From positions 806,001 to 870,000 of the forward strand of contig NZ_CP022999.1 of the NCBI RefSeq assembly GCF_002277895.1: a stretch of DNA of 64,000 nucleotides, given 5' to 3'. The notes beneath the pieces are model-generated. The model was not told the DNA's origin and made no database searches. It was given only the letters and a program-made list of their open reading frames with translations. Positions 35,840 to 43,890 of this stretch are shown here, piece by piece (within the stretch, counting starts at the first letter, position 1; every line of letters starts with the position of its first letter). The translations under genes were made by a program, and so were the position numbers. The stretch comes from Rhizobium sp. 11515TR. Its GTDB lineage: Bacteria; Pseudomonadota; Alphaproteobacteria; Rhizobiales; Rhizobiaceae.

Positions 35840-37342
35840 CTATTTCGACTTCTTCCCCTTCGAGGCCGTCGGCAAGCCGGTGAAGCCGCGCTCTCTGGCC
35901 CAGATCACAGCCGCCGAGCGTCGGTTGACGCCGATCTTCGCATAGAGCGATGCAACATGGTTGCGGATGGTATTCCTGGAGAGATGCAGCGTCTCGCTCA
36001 TTTCCGCATCGCTTTGGCCTCGGCAAATCAAGGCCAGGATCTCCCTTTCGCGGTCGCTGAGATCGAGAAGCTGCGCCGAGGGCACCTTTCCATTCGACAC
36101 CTGCCGCAGGGTCGCGAGCCGATCGACAACCGAGCGGCTGAACCAAGAGGTGTCGGCCATCACGCTTTCGATGGCTTCGATCAGTTCGGCTTCGCTGCGC
36201 CTGCGCTCGGTAATATCCTGCAATGACCAGATGACACATTGTTGGTCGTTGATCTCGACACGCTCGGCAGAGACTAGGCAATCCGCAACGCCGCCGCCCT
36301 TTTGCGTCATCCGCATCAGCTCGTCGCGAAGCGGGATGTTATCGACCAGTTTGCGCTCCATCGCCCGCCGGGCGGTGACCTCGCCCCAGAGGCGCAGCTC
36401 GCCCGCCGCCTTGCCGATGACCTCCTCCAAGCTACAGCCGCAAAGCTGCAGGAAGGCGTCGTTGACCTCGGTGAAGACGAAATCGTCGAGGCGCGAAATG
36501 GCCGCCGGCGCCGGTGAAAGCCGGAATGATTTCGAAAAGCGCTCCTCACTCTGACGCAGTGCATTCTGCGCCTTTCTTCGTGCGTCGAGATCGGCAAAGG
36601 TGAACAACATGCAGGCCTCCTCGCCGACCGCGATGGGCTCGCCGGCGACGACAACGAGCCGGTCGCCACTATCGGGCAAAGGGATCAACGCCTCGCGCTG
36701 GCGGATCAATCGGCCTTCCACAAGCTTCGCCAACGCATCCTCGCCCGTATCGCAGTTGGCAAACAGACCCATTTCATCCACGGACTTCCCGATGACATCT
36801 TCCTTGGCATAGTTCGTCATTTCGACGAAACCCTGGTTGACCCGGATGAAGCGAAGGTCATCGAGGCGGCAGATCAAACCGGGAGCCGGATTGGCATTGA
36901 ACGCTCTCTCGAAACGCTCCTCCGCCTCAAATAGCGGCGTCTCGTCGCGAATGATCAGGGCAAGCACATCCGGACGGGCGCCGGCATCGGCAATGACCAG
37001 GCTGCGAACCGTGTGAACCCAGACGAGATCCAGATCGGCAACGGGCGATATTTCGACAGTCACCTCCTCGACCGTTTCGCCCTTCAACAGGCGCTCGATC
37101 GGGTATTGCCCCTCCTCCAGCAGATGGTTGTTGCGGTAGCGCAGCGTGAAAGCCTGCCTGTAGCCCGCCGCATCGCCGCCCAGCTCCTCGATGGTCGAGA
37201 TTCTGTGCATCTGCAATGCAGCACTGTTTGCCCAGGAAATCTCTCCCTCGGGATCGAGCAGGATGATGCCATCGCTCAACCCGGCAACGAGTTCGCGCAA
37301 GACGTTTCGGTTCACGTTCGGCGGCTGTATTCCATCGCTCAT
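35840..37342 (-). CDS. PAS-domain LuxR-type regulator
   Basis: About 500 residues from ATG 37342, with GAGG 6 bases upstream. Three PAS-like domains (about 8-125, 135-255 and 265-385) precede a LuxR/GerE helix-turn-helix at about 430-490 (LSDREREILALICRGQSDAEMSETLHLSRNTIRNHVASLYAKIGV). No membrane segment or receiver domain is seen. It should bind DNA in response to a signal sensed by the PAS domains, possibly redox or light. Ends in a Lys/Ser tail. Confidence 0.87.
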   Translation of the reverse strand: MSDGIQPPNVNRNVLRELVAGLSDGIILLDPEGEISWANSAALQMHRISTIEELGGDAAGYRQAFTLRYRNNHLLEEGQYPIERLLKGETVEEVTVEISPVADLDLVWVHTVRSLVIADAGARPDVLALIIRDETPLFEAEERFERAFNANPAPGLICRLDDLRFIRVNQGFVEMTNYAKEDVIGKSVDEMGLFANCDTGEDALAKLVEGRLIRQREALIPLPDSGDRLVVVAGEPIAVGEEACMLFTFADLDARRKAQNALRQSEERFSKSFRLSPAPAAISRLDDFVFTEVNDAFLQLCGCSLEEVIGKAAGELRLWGEVTARRAMERKLVDNIPLRDELMRMTQKGGGVADCLVSAERVEINDQQCVIWSLQDITERRRSEAELIEAIESVMADTSWFSRSVVDRLATLRQVSNGKVPSAQLLDLSDREREILALICRGQSDAEMSETLHLSRNTIRNHVASLYAKIGVNRRSAAVIWARERGFTGLPTASKGKKSK

Positions 37343-37456
37343 GCAATGCCTCATATGGACGACTGGCGATTTAGATAGGAAGGCCAGCCGATAAGAGAAG
37401 CGATTGCGACGACAGCACATGCCGGTGCCAGCCGGAAAACGGCCTGAGGCCGTTCC

Positions 37457-38464
37457 TCAGTCTACACAGGACAAGGGCGCGACATTCTGCAACGACAGCG
37501 GCAGGGCAATGACGGGATTGGGGATCGTAAGCGCATCCAGCGTCGCCGTCTGTTCGGGCGAAAGCCGGACTTCGAGCGCACCCATATCCTCATTGAGCTG
37601 TTCCAGTGTATGGACGCCGATAATCGTCGAAGATACGCCAAGGCGCGCCATTGCCCAGGCAAGGGCGACGCGTGCGGCTGTCGTACCGAGTTCATCGGCA
37701 ACGCGGAACAGGGCGTCGACGATTTCAAGATCCTGCTCGTCGGGCCTTTGCGCCAATTGCGCTGCATGTGCTGTTCTTGCGCCCGTATTGTTGGCACGCG
37801 TATATCGGCCGCTGATGAGGCCGCCGCTCAATGGCGAATGCGAGACGACGCCAAGCCCCAGGCCGCGTGCCAAGGGAATGAGCTCGATTTCAAATAGCCG
37901 TGCGGCAAGCGAATATTCGATCTGCAAACCGATGAATGGAGCCCAGCCATTGGACTGCGACAGGAGATGGGCATGCGCCACCTTCCAGGCCGGCGTATCT
38001 GAAATGCCGAAATAACGCAGCTTTCCTGACTGAACGAGATCGTGGAGCGCCTCCAGCATTTCTTCCAAAGGCGCCTGTATGTCCCAATTGTTCAACCAAT
38101 AGAGGTCAAGATAGTCGGTACGCAGCCGACGAAGGGTCTCCTCGAAGCCGTCGATCACGGCTTTGCGGCCAAGCCTTTCTCCATGTCGCGCGACATCGAA
38201 TTTGGCGGCGATGACAAGACGATCGCGCTGGATCGAGTTTTGTGCGACATAACTGCCGACGACCGTCTGGCCGCCCGCTTTCATCGCTCCATTGCCTGTA
38301 TCCAGATAATTGCCACCGAGTTCGAGATAGCGCGTCAGGATCGCCGCAGGCTGATTTTCATGCGAATGCCGGATGAACCCCTTATCGAAAGTCATGGTCC
38401 CGAGCGCAAGCGGACTGACGCGCAACTCCGAGCGGCCGAGTGCGGCATAGTCTTCAAGATGCAT
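37457..38464 (-). CDS. Aldo/keto reductase-like protein with altered active site
   Basis: 335 residues with the (beta/alpha)8 aldo/keto reductase pattern: LALGTMTFDKGF, GGNYLDTGNG, RLVIAAKFD, YLDLYWLNNWD, KLRYFGISD, and C-terminal GVSSTIIGVHTLEQLNEDMGAL for cofactor binding. D55 and K88 of the catalytic tetrad are present, but the tyrosine position reads A60 and the histidine of the usual YxLH motif is N125. It may have lost or changed activity. It is downstream of nothing obvious and stands alone. Confidence 0.8.
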   Translation of the reverse strand: MHLEDYAALGRSELRVSPLALGTMTFDKGFIRHSHENQPAAILTRYLELGGNYLDTGNGAMKAGGQTVVGSYVAQNSIQRDRLVIAAKFDVARHGERLGRKAVIDGFEETLRRLRTDYLDLYWLNNWDIQAPLEEMLEALHDLVQSGKLRYFGISDTPAWKVAHAHLLSQSNGWAPFIGLQIEYSLAARLFEIELIPLARGLGLGVVSHSPLSGGLISGRYTRANNTGARTAHAAQLAQRPDEQDLEIVDALFRVADELGTTAARVALAWAMARLGVSSTIIGVHTLEQLNEDMGALEVRLSPEQTATLDALTIPNPVIALPLSLQNVAPLSCVD

Positions 38465-38627
38465 GCATAATCCCCCAGCCGGCCTGCAACCGTTACATAC
38501 CCGTGTAGGTTATGTAAAAGCATCCAGCAAAGGAGATAAGCACCAATTTCCAATTTTACAATTCGGGAATCCGGATAATCGGCCCGATATCGTTCAATTT
38601 TGCAATTGCGAAGAGTGAGGAACAGTT

Positions 38628-38933
38628 CTAGCGCTTGCGTATGAACTCGGTGCGAAGAACCAAACCCTTGATCCCGTCGTAACGGCAATCGACTTCTTCG
38701 GGATTGTCGGTCAGCCGAATCGACTTGATAACGGTACCCTGCTTCAAAGTCTGATTGGCGCCCTTCACTTTCAGATCCTTGATGAGGGTGACGGAGTCGC
38801 CATCGGCAAGCACGTTGCCGCTTGCATCGTGAACGACAAGCTCCGTGGCGGCGGCAGCCGCTGCCATCTCCGCAGCAGGTCGCCACTCGCCGGTCACTTC
38901 GTCATAGATATATTCGTCATTTTGGCTGGTCAT
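38628..38933 (-). CDS. YjdM (PhnA-type) protein lacking the zinc ribbon
   Basis: 101 residues from ATG 38933, with GGAG 6 bases upstream. The C-terminal 70 residues (VVHDASGNVLADGDSVTLIKDLKVKG, then TVIKSIRLTDN and DCRYDGIKGLVLRTEFIRK) match the C-terminal domain of E. coli YjdM. The N-terminal zinc ribbon with four cysteines is replaced by NDEYIYDEVTGEWRPAAEM, which has none. Function of the family is not settled despite the PhnA name. Confidence 0.85.
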   Translation of the reverse strand: MTSQNDEYIYDEVTGEWRPAAEMAAAAAATELVVHDASGNVLADGDSVTLIKDLKVKGANQTLKQGTVIKSIRLTDNPEEVDCRYDGIKGLVLRTEFIRKR

Positions 38934-39085
38934 GCCAAACTCCATTCTGCAAGTTTCCTGAGCATTCCAAAGCCGGCAAATGCCTGGCTTTCATCTCATT
39001 CACGATCTGTGAACGGCATCTACCCGAGACAATCATCCCATGCAACAAGCACGGAGCGAGGAGCCGATGCGGACACTCGGCTTTG

Positions 39086-40006
39086 CTATTTCAGCTCGGC
39101 TACCGGCCAGGGATTACGGCCCTCCCGAAGCCACGACAGCGTATCGACCCAGAAACCGGCAGCATGGCTATCGTGAAAGAGGCCGAAATGGCCGATTGCA
39201 TCCCGACCGAAATCAGCCGGACGGAGCAGCACCGGCTGGCATTGCGCGCCGGTATAATAATTCAGTGTGCGGCGAATTGCCGGTACGGTGCCAAGCTCGT
39301 CGTCCGAAACCGCAACGGCCAGGATCGATGCTTTGACGGCGCTCATTCGCCGCAGCACCTCCCACCTCTCGCCCACAGGATGGCTGCGCTCGAACCTGGG
39401 GCCACGAAAGCTCCACTCGTTTGCCACGCCTTTCGGCAGATCCTCCAGCCAGCCAAGCCGCCGGCCCGGGAAATAGCCGCAGAGCGCAGTCATCGCAGGC
39501 ATAGCGACATGCCATTTGAGGAATAGAGCGGCCCGCCTGCTGGGCATGTAATCGCCCCACCAGGCATATTGAGCTCCGACCGTCAGCATCCTGTCGATCT
39601 CCGGAGCATTCTCAGCCAATCCCGGCAGGAATCCGCCGACGCTATGACCCACCACCAAAAGCGGACCGTTGCGGCGGTGATCGGTCATCAGCCGAAGCGC
39701 GGCATCGAAATCCTGCTCGCCCCAATCCCGCCACCGATAACGGGATCGACGCAGCAGTTGCGGGCGCGACTGGCCGATGCCCCGATAATCGAAGGTCAGG
39801 ACATCGAACCCATGCCGCGCCAGAAATTGCGCATAGCGGTGATAATAGCGCGCGAGAACCCCGGTGGCCGGATTGATGATGACGCTACCTTCTGGCCTTT
39901 TCTTCTCCGCCAGCCAAAGGTGGCCACCGAGAACGACGCCATCCCGGCAGGGGATGGAAATCGAAAGACTGCTTTCATTCAAGGATGGTCGAGGTTGCTG
40001 GCTCAT
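39086..40006 (-). CDS. Alpha/beta hydrolase
   Basis: About 306 residues from the in-frame ATG at 40006 (MSQQPRPSL); the longer frame would run into the TetR gene. LTFDYRGIGQS and the nucleophile elbow GHSVGG mark an alpha/beta hydrolase. A late D (SDDELG) and H (IGHFGLF) may complete the triad. It is divergent from a TetR gene 61 bases away with a palindrome between, so it is the likely target. Substrate unknown. Confidence 0.82.
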   Translation of the reverse strand: MSQQPRPSLNESSLSISIPCRDGVVLGGHLWLAEKKRPEGSVIINPATGVLARYYHRYAQFLARHGFDVLTFDYRGIGQSRPQLLRRSRYRWRDWGEQDFDAALRLMTDHRRNGPLLVVGHSVGGFLPGLAENAPEIDRMLTVGAQYAWWGDYMPSRRAALFLKWHVAMPAMTALCGYFPGRRLGWLEDLPKGVANEWSFRGPRFERSHPVGERWEVLRRMSAVKASILAVAVSDDELGTVPAIRRTLNYYTGAQCQPVLLRPADFGRDAIGHFGLFHDSHAAGFWVDTLSWLREGRNPWPVAELK

Positions 40007-40036
40007 GGGCGTCAAGATGGAACGATCGCCGCGTTG

Positions 40037-40060
40037 TGTATATTCACTACCCGGTATACA
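40037..40060. promoter_or_regulatory. Candidate TetR operator
   Basis: TGTATA (40037-40042) and TATACA (40055-40060) are perfect arms around 12 bases, in the 61-base gap between the hydrolase and TetR starts, 7 bases before the TetR ATG. Confidence 0.5.
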
Positions 40061-40067
40061 TTGAGCC

Positions 40068-40685
40068 ATGAGAGACAGTTCCCTGCCGACACGCGAGCGC
40101 ATTCTCCAGGCCGCCGCAAAGCTCTTCCACAGCGACGGCATCCGCGCGATCAGCGTCGACGCCATCGCAGAGAAAGCGGGCGTCACCAAGCGCACGCTCT
40201 ATTATCATTTCCGCAGCAAGGACGATCTGATCGCCGCCCATCTGCAGGCGCGCGACGAGCCGAACCTTGCCTTCTTCAAACGCTGGTTCGAAGAAACCGA
40301 AGGCGACATTTCAGAAAAGGTTGCCGGCATTTTCCGCCAGCTGGGGCAATCGGCGCGCAGCACCAAATGGAAGGGCTGTGGTTTTTTGCGGACTTCGGTG
40401 GAACTCATCAACCTTCCCGGCCATCCCGCGTTGGTTGCGGCGCGCGCTCACAAGAAACGCGTTGAGGAGTGGCTGGGATCGGTCTTTATGGAGGCGGGTG
40501 CAGGCAACAATGCCCTGCCGCTCGCGCGCCAGATCATGCTGCTCCTCGACGGTTCCTTTGCGGTGGTCCTGCTCCATCGCGATCCGAGCTACATGGAAAC
40601 CGCTGCTGATGCGGCGGCACGGCTGATTGCCGAACGATTGTCGGATGCAAAGGCGTCCGAGAACCGGCTCTCGGGCGCTGCATAG
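40068..40685 (+). CDS. TetR-family regulator
   Basis: 205 residues. The N-terminal helix-turn-helix is TRERILQAAAKLFHSDGI and VDAIAEKAGVTKRTLYYHFRSKDDLIAAHL (about 8-58). The C-terminal domain has KGCGFLRTSVEL, as in TetR_C regulators of enzyme genes. It likely represses the divergent hydrolase gene and itself. Confidence 0.9.
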   Translation: MRDSSLPTRERILQAAAKLFHSDGIRAISVDAIAEKAGVTKRTLYYHFRSKDDLIAAHLQARDEPNLAFFKRWFEETEGDISEKVAGIFRQLGQSARSTKWKGCGFLRTSVELINLPGHPALVAARAHKKRVEEWLGSVFMEAGAGNNALPLARQIMLLLDGSFAVVLLHRDPSYMETAADAAARLIAERLSDAKASENRLSGAA

Positions 40686-40693
40686 CAATACGC

Positions 40694-41044
40694 TCAATGA
40701 TACTTCAGGCGCTCGCGACCGAGGATGGCGGGTGCGTCCACACCAGCGATCGGCTGGGAAAGATCGCTGGAAATATCGCCGGCAAGCTGCAGGTCGAGAT
40801 AGCGTGCGCAGCAGACCCGCAGGAACGATGTGAAATTGCCGAGATCGTGGCCGGCGTCGATCGACTCATGGTGCAGCTTGGTAATGAGCTGCACCACGTT
40901 CATGCCGTCGCGCCTGGCGATTTCCTCCAGCTTCGACCAGAAGAAATTTTCCAGTCTGACGCTGGTCACCATACCATCGATGCGCAGGGAGCGCGTGGTG
41001 CTTTCCCAGAGCCTAGCATCGGCCTTGATGAACAATTCGCACAT
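40694..41044 (-). CDS. Ribbon-helix-helix domain protein
   Basis: 116 residues with GGGAGG 5 bases before the ATG. TTRSLRIDGMVTSVRLENFFWSKLEEIARRDGMNVVQLITKLHHE matches the RHH_4 type, in which a short beta strand (TSVRLE) and two helices bind DNA as a dimer. The C-terminal part (NFTSFLRVCCARYLDLQL) is also typical. It is convergent with the TetR gene. Target unknown. Confidence 0.82.
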   Translation of the reverse strand: MCELFIKADARLWESTTRSLRIDGMVTSVRLENFFWSKLEEIARRDGMNVVQLITKLHHESIDAGHDLGNFTSFLRVCCARYLDLQLAGDISSDLSQPIAGVDAPAILGRERLKYH

Positions 41045-41062
41045 GCGCGCCTCCCTTAAGTT

Positions 41063-41659
41063 TCAAGCGGCGTTTGCCGCCGACAAAGCATTGGCATCCA
41101 GCACGGCCATGAATTGACGCAGCCATGACGGATGCGCCGGCCATGCCGGTGCGGTCACGAGATTGCCATCGGCAACGGCGTCATTGATAGCGATGTCGGC
41201 ATAAGTGCCGCCGGATAGCTCCACCTCGGGACGGCAGGCGGGATAGGCCGAGCAGGTGCGTCCCTTGAGGACACCGGCAGCACTCAGCAATTGCGCGCCG
41301 TGGCAGATGGCGGCAACCGGCTTGTCCGCCTCGAAGAAATGCTGAACAGCCTTGATGACCTCTGGATTCAGGCGCAGATATTCCGGCGCGCGGCCGCCCG
41401 GAATGACGAGCGCATCATAGTCTTCGGCGCGGATGCTGGCGAATGTCGCATTCAATGCAAAATTATGACCGCGCTTCTCGGAATAGGTCTGATCACCTTC
41501 GAAATCATGAATGGCTGTTGCGACCGTCTCGCCGGCATTCTTGCCCGGGCAGACGGCATGAACCATGTAGCCGCAGGCAAGCAGCGTCTGGAACGGCACC
41601 ATGGTCTCGTAGTCCTCGGTGAAATCACCGGTAATCATCAGAATCTTTGCTGCTGGCAT
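41063..41659 (-). CDS. DJ-1/PfpI family protein
   Basis: About 198 residues from ATG 41659, preceded by GGGAGG. AAKILMITGDFTEDYETMVPFQ, the EDYDALVIPGGRAPEYLR strand and the nucleophile elbow AAICHGAQLL with its cysteine define the family, whose members are glyoxalase III, deglycase-like or stress proteins. It lies 18 bases upstream of the RHH gene on the same strand. Exact activity cannot be told. Confidence 0.87.
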   Translation of the reverse strand: MPAAKILMITGDFTEDYETMVPFQTLLACGYMVHAVCPGKNAGETVATAIHDFEGDQTYSEKRGHNFALNATFASIRAEDYDALVIPGGRAPEYLRLNPEVIKAVQHFFEADKPVAAICHGAQLLSAAGVLKGRTCSAYPACRPEVELSGGTYADIAINDAVADGNLVTAPAWPAHPSWLRQFMAVLDANALSAANAA

Positions 41660-41752
41660 CGCATCCTCCCTCAAAACCAACGGACGACAGTCTAGCAAAA
41701 CGCCTGCGATAGCGGGTATTAGGCGAATACTACACGCCGTTTATGACCCTGC

Positions 41753-42145
41753 CTATTGCGCCGGCGAGCGGCTGATGTCCGGGATCGCGCAGGCTTCGCC
41801 ACCGCCGAAGAGGCGCGAACGGGTCAGAAATCGCTTCTCCCGCCCATTGTCGAGCGAGAACATGCCGCCGCGTCCCGGTACGACATCGATGATGAGCTGC
41901 GTGTGCTTCCAGGCTTCGAACTGGCTGCCGCTGATATAGACCGGTACGCCGCCGATCTCGCCGAGCTTGACGTCGTTGTCGCCGATCATGAATTCGCTTG
42001 CCGGATAGCACATCGGCGAAGAGCCGTCGCAGCACCCGCCCGACTGATGAAACAGAATATCGGGATGGTCTTGCTGTATCTCGCGGATAAGCTCGAGCGC
42101 CTTGTCGGTCGCGAGCACCCGCGGCGCCGATCCACTGTGATCCAT
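41753..42145 (-). CDS. DUF779 family protein
   Basis: 130 residues. FHQSGGCCDGSSPMCYP with clustered cysteines and the ISGSQFEAWKHTQLIIDVVPGRGGMFSLD segment are typical of DUF779, a family found next to aldehyde dehydrogenase genes. The cysteines suggest metal or redox chemistry. It follows the aldehyde dehydrogenase gene by 81 bases, with a strong hairpin between. Confidence 0.88.
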   Translation of the reverse strand: MDHSGSAPRVLATDKALELIREIQQDHPDILFHQSGGCCDGSSPMCYPASEFMIGDNDVKLGEIGGVPVYISGSQFEAWKHTQLIIDVVPGRGGMFSLDNGREKRFLTRSRLFGGGEACAIPDISRSPAQ

Positions 42146-42177
42146 GATGATCCTCCATCACTCCCCGAAAATGCTTG

Positions 42178-42205
42178 AAGGCTCCCGGCCGCAGCCGGGA
42201 GCCTT
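42178..42205 (-). terminator. Strong hairpin between the aldehyde dehydrogenase and DUF779 genes
   Basis: AAGGCTCCCGGC (42178-42189) and GCCGGGAGCCTT (42194-42205) form a perfect 12-bp stem with a 4-base loop. There is no long T-run on the minus strand, so it may reduce DUF779 expression or stabilise the upstream message rather than end it fully. Confidence 0.6.
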
Positions 42206-42226
42206 GTTCGTTTGGTTGGGAGAACT

Positions 42227-43735
42227 TTAGAAGAAGCCGAGCGCCTTCGGGCTGTAGCTGACCAGCATATTCTTGGTCTGCTGGTAGTGATCGAGCATCA
42301 TCTTGTGCGTCTCACGTCCGATGCCCGATTGCTTGTAGCCGCCGAAAGCGGCATGGGCTGGATAGGCATGATAGCAATTCGTCCAGACGCGACCGGCCTG
42401 GATTTCACGGCCAAAGCGATAGGCGCGATTGCCGTCGCGGGTCCATACACCGGCACCGAGGCCATAGAGCGTGTCGTTGGCAATTTCGAGCGCTTCCTTC
42501 TCGTCCTTGAAGGTCGTCACTGAGACGACCGGGCCGAAGATCTCCTCCTGGAACACACGCATCTTGTTGTGACCCTTGAAGATAGTCGGCTTGATGTAAT
42601 ATCCGCCCGACAGCTCGCCGCCGAGATCTGCGCGCGCGCCGCCCGTCAGCACTTCGGCGCCTTCCTGCTTGCCGATATCGAGATAGGAGAGGATCTTCTC
42701 CATCTGTTCGCTCGAAGCCTGGGCGCCGATCATGGTCGCGGCATCAAGCGGATTGCCCTGCTTGATGGCCTCCACACGCTTGACGGCCCGCTCCATGAAG
42801 CGGTCGTAGACCGATTCCTGGATCAAGGCACGGCTTGGGCATGTGCAGACCTCGCCCTGGTTAAGCGCGAACATCGCAAAGCCTTCGAGCGCCTTGTCGA
42901 AGAAATCATCATCCTCGGCCGCGACATCGGCAAAGAAGATGTTCGGCGACTTGCCGCCGAGCTCGAGCGTGACGGGGATGAGGTTCTGGCTGGCATATTG
43001 CATGATCAGCCGGCCGGTCGTCGTCTCGCCGGTGAAAGCGATCTTGGCGATGCGCGGGCTGGTCGCCAGCGGCTTGCCGGCCTCCAGGCCGAAGCCGTTG
43101 ACGATGTTGAGTACGCCCGGCGGCAGGAGATCGCCCACCAGCTCAGCCCAGACCAGAAGCGAGGCCGGCGTCTGCTCGGCGGGCTTGATGACGACGCAAT
43201 TGCCGGCGGCAAGCGCCGGCGCAAGCTTCCAGGCGGCCATCAGGATCGGAAAGTTCCAGGGAATGATCTGGCCGACGACGCCAAGCGGCTCATGGAAATG
43301 ATAGGCGACGGTATCGTGGTCGATCTCGCCGATCGAGCCTTCCTGGGCGCGGATGCAGGAGGCGAAATAGCGGAAGTGATCGACAGCGAGCGGAATGTCA
43401 GCCGCCATGGTCTCGCGGATCGGCTTGCCGTTGTCCCAGCTTTCGGCCTGCGCCAGCACTTCCAGCTTGTCTTCCATGCGCTGGGCGATCTTCATCAGGA
43501 TATTGGAGCGCTCGGTGGTAGATGTCCGCCCCCACTTGTCCTTTGCCGCATGGGCGGCATCGAGCGCGGCGTTGATGTCCTTTTCGTCGGAGCGCGGTAT
43601 CTCGCAGATCTTGCCGCCGGTGATCGGCGTGAGGTTGTCGAAATACTTGCCAGCGATCGGCTCGCGCCATTGGCCGCCGATATAGTTGCCATATTTCAGC
43701 TTGAACGGAGATTCCACGATCTTTTGATGCAGCAT
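42227..43735 (-). CDS. NAD-dependent aldehyde dehydrogenase (ExaC/AldB-like)
   Basis: About 502 residues from ATG 43735 with GGGAGG upstream. NAD-binding and catalytic marks: PWNFPILMAAWKLAPALAAGN, the glutamate in LELGGKSPN, and the active-site cysteine in NQGEVCTCPSR; EEIFGPVVSV follows. Such enzymes oxidise acetaldehyde and similar aldehydes to acids. A GAF-Fis regulator gene lies directly upstream on the same strand, with a palindrome in the intervening 155 bases. Confidence 0.93.
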   Translation of the reverse strand: MLHQKIVESPFKLKYGNYIGGQWREPIAGKYFDNLTPITGGKICEIPRSDEKDINAALDAAHAAKDKWGRTSTTERSNILMKIAQRMEDKLEVLAQAESWDNGKPIRETMAADIPLAVDHFRYFASCIRAQEGSIGEIDHDTVAYHFHEPLGVVGQIIPWNFPILMAAWKLAPALAAGNCVVIKPAEQTPASLLVWAELVGDLLPPGVLNIVNGFGLEAGKPLATSPRIAKIAFTGETTTGRLIMQYASQNLIPVTLELGGKSPNIFFADVAAEDDDFFDKALEGFAMFALNQGEVCTCPSRALIQESVYDRFMERAVKRVEAIKQGNPLDAATMIGAQASSEQMEKILSYLDIGKQEGAEVLTGGARADLGGELSGGYYIKPTIFKGHNKMRVFQEEIFGPVVSVTTFKDEKEALEIANDTLYGLGAGVWTRDGNRAYRFGREIQAGRVWTNCYHAYPAHAAFGGYKQSGIGRETHKMMLDHYQQTKNMLVSYSPKALGFF

Positions 43736-43841
43736 GCCATCCTCCCTTGGTCGGCAGGTTCGATAAGCGAACCGGATGGGAGAAGTCTGCGGGCATATGG
43801 CGGCAGGCGATAGGGGCCGCCTTACATGCTGCAACGCACAG

Positions 43842-43859
43842 TGTCGCAACTCTGCGACA
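43842..43859. promoter_or_regulatory. Candidate GAF-Fis operator upstream of the aldehyde dehydrogenase gene
   Basis: TGTCGCA (43842-43848) and TGCGACA (43853-43859) form a perfect inverted repeat with a 4-base spacer, in the promoter region of the aldehyde dehydrogenase gene. A related half-site, TGTCGC then GGCGA near 44875-44892, lies before the regulator gene itself. Confidence 0.55.
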
Positions 43860-43890
43860 GCTGCCGGATCGAATGCGCGTTGACTGTGCT

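Noticed and set aside
42569..43813. A 414-codon frame antisense to the aldehyde dehydrogenase gene
   Set aside because: The aldehyde dehydrogenase is complete on the minus strand and the antisense product is low complexity.
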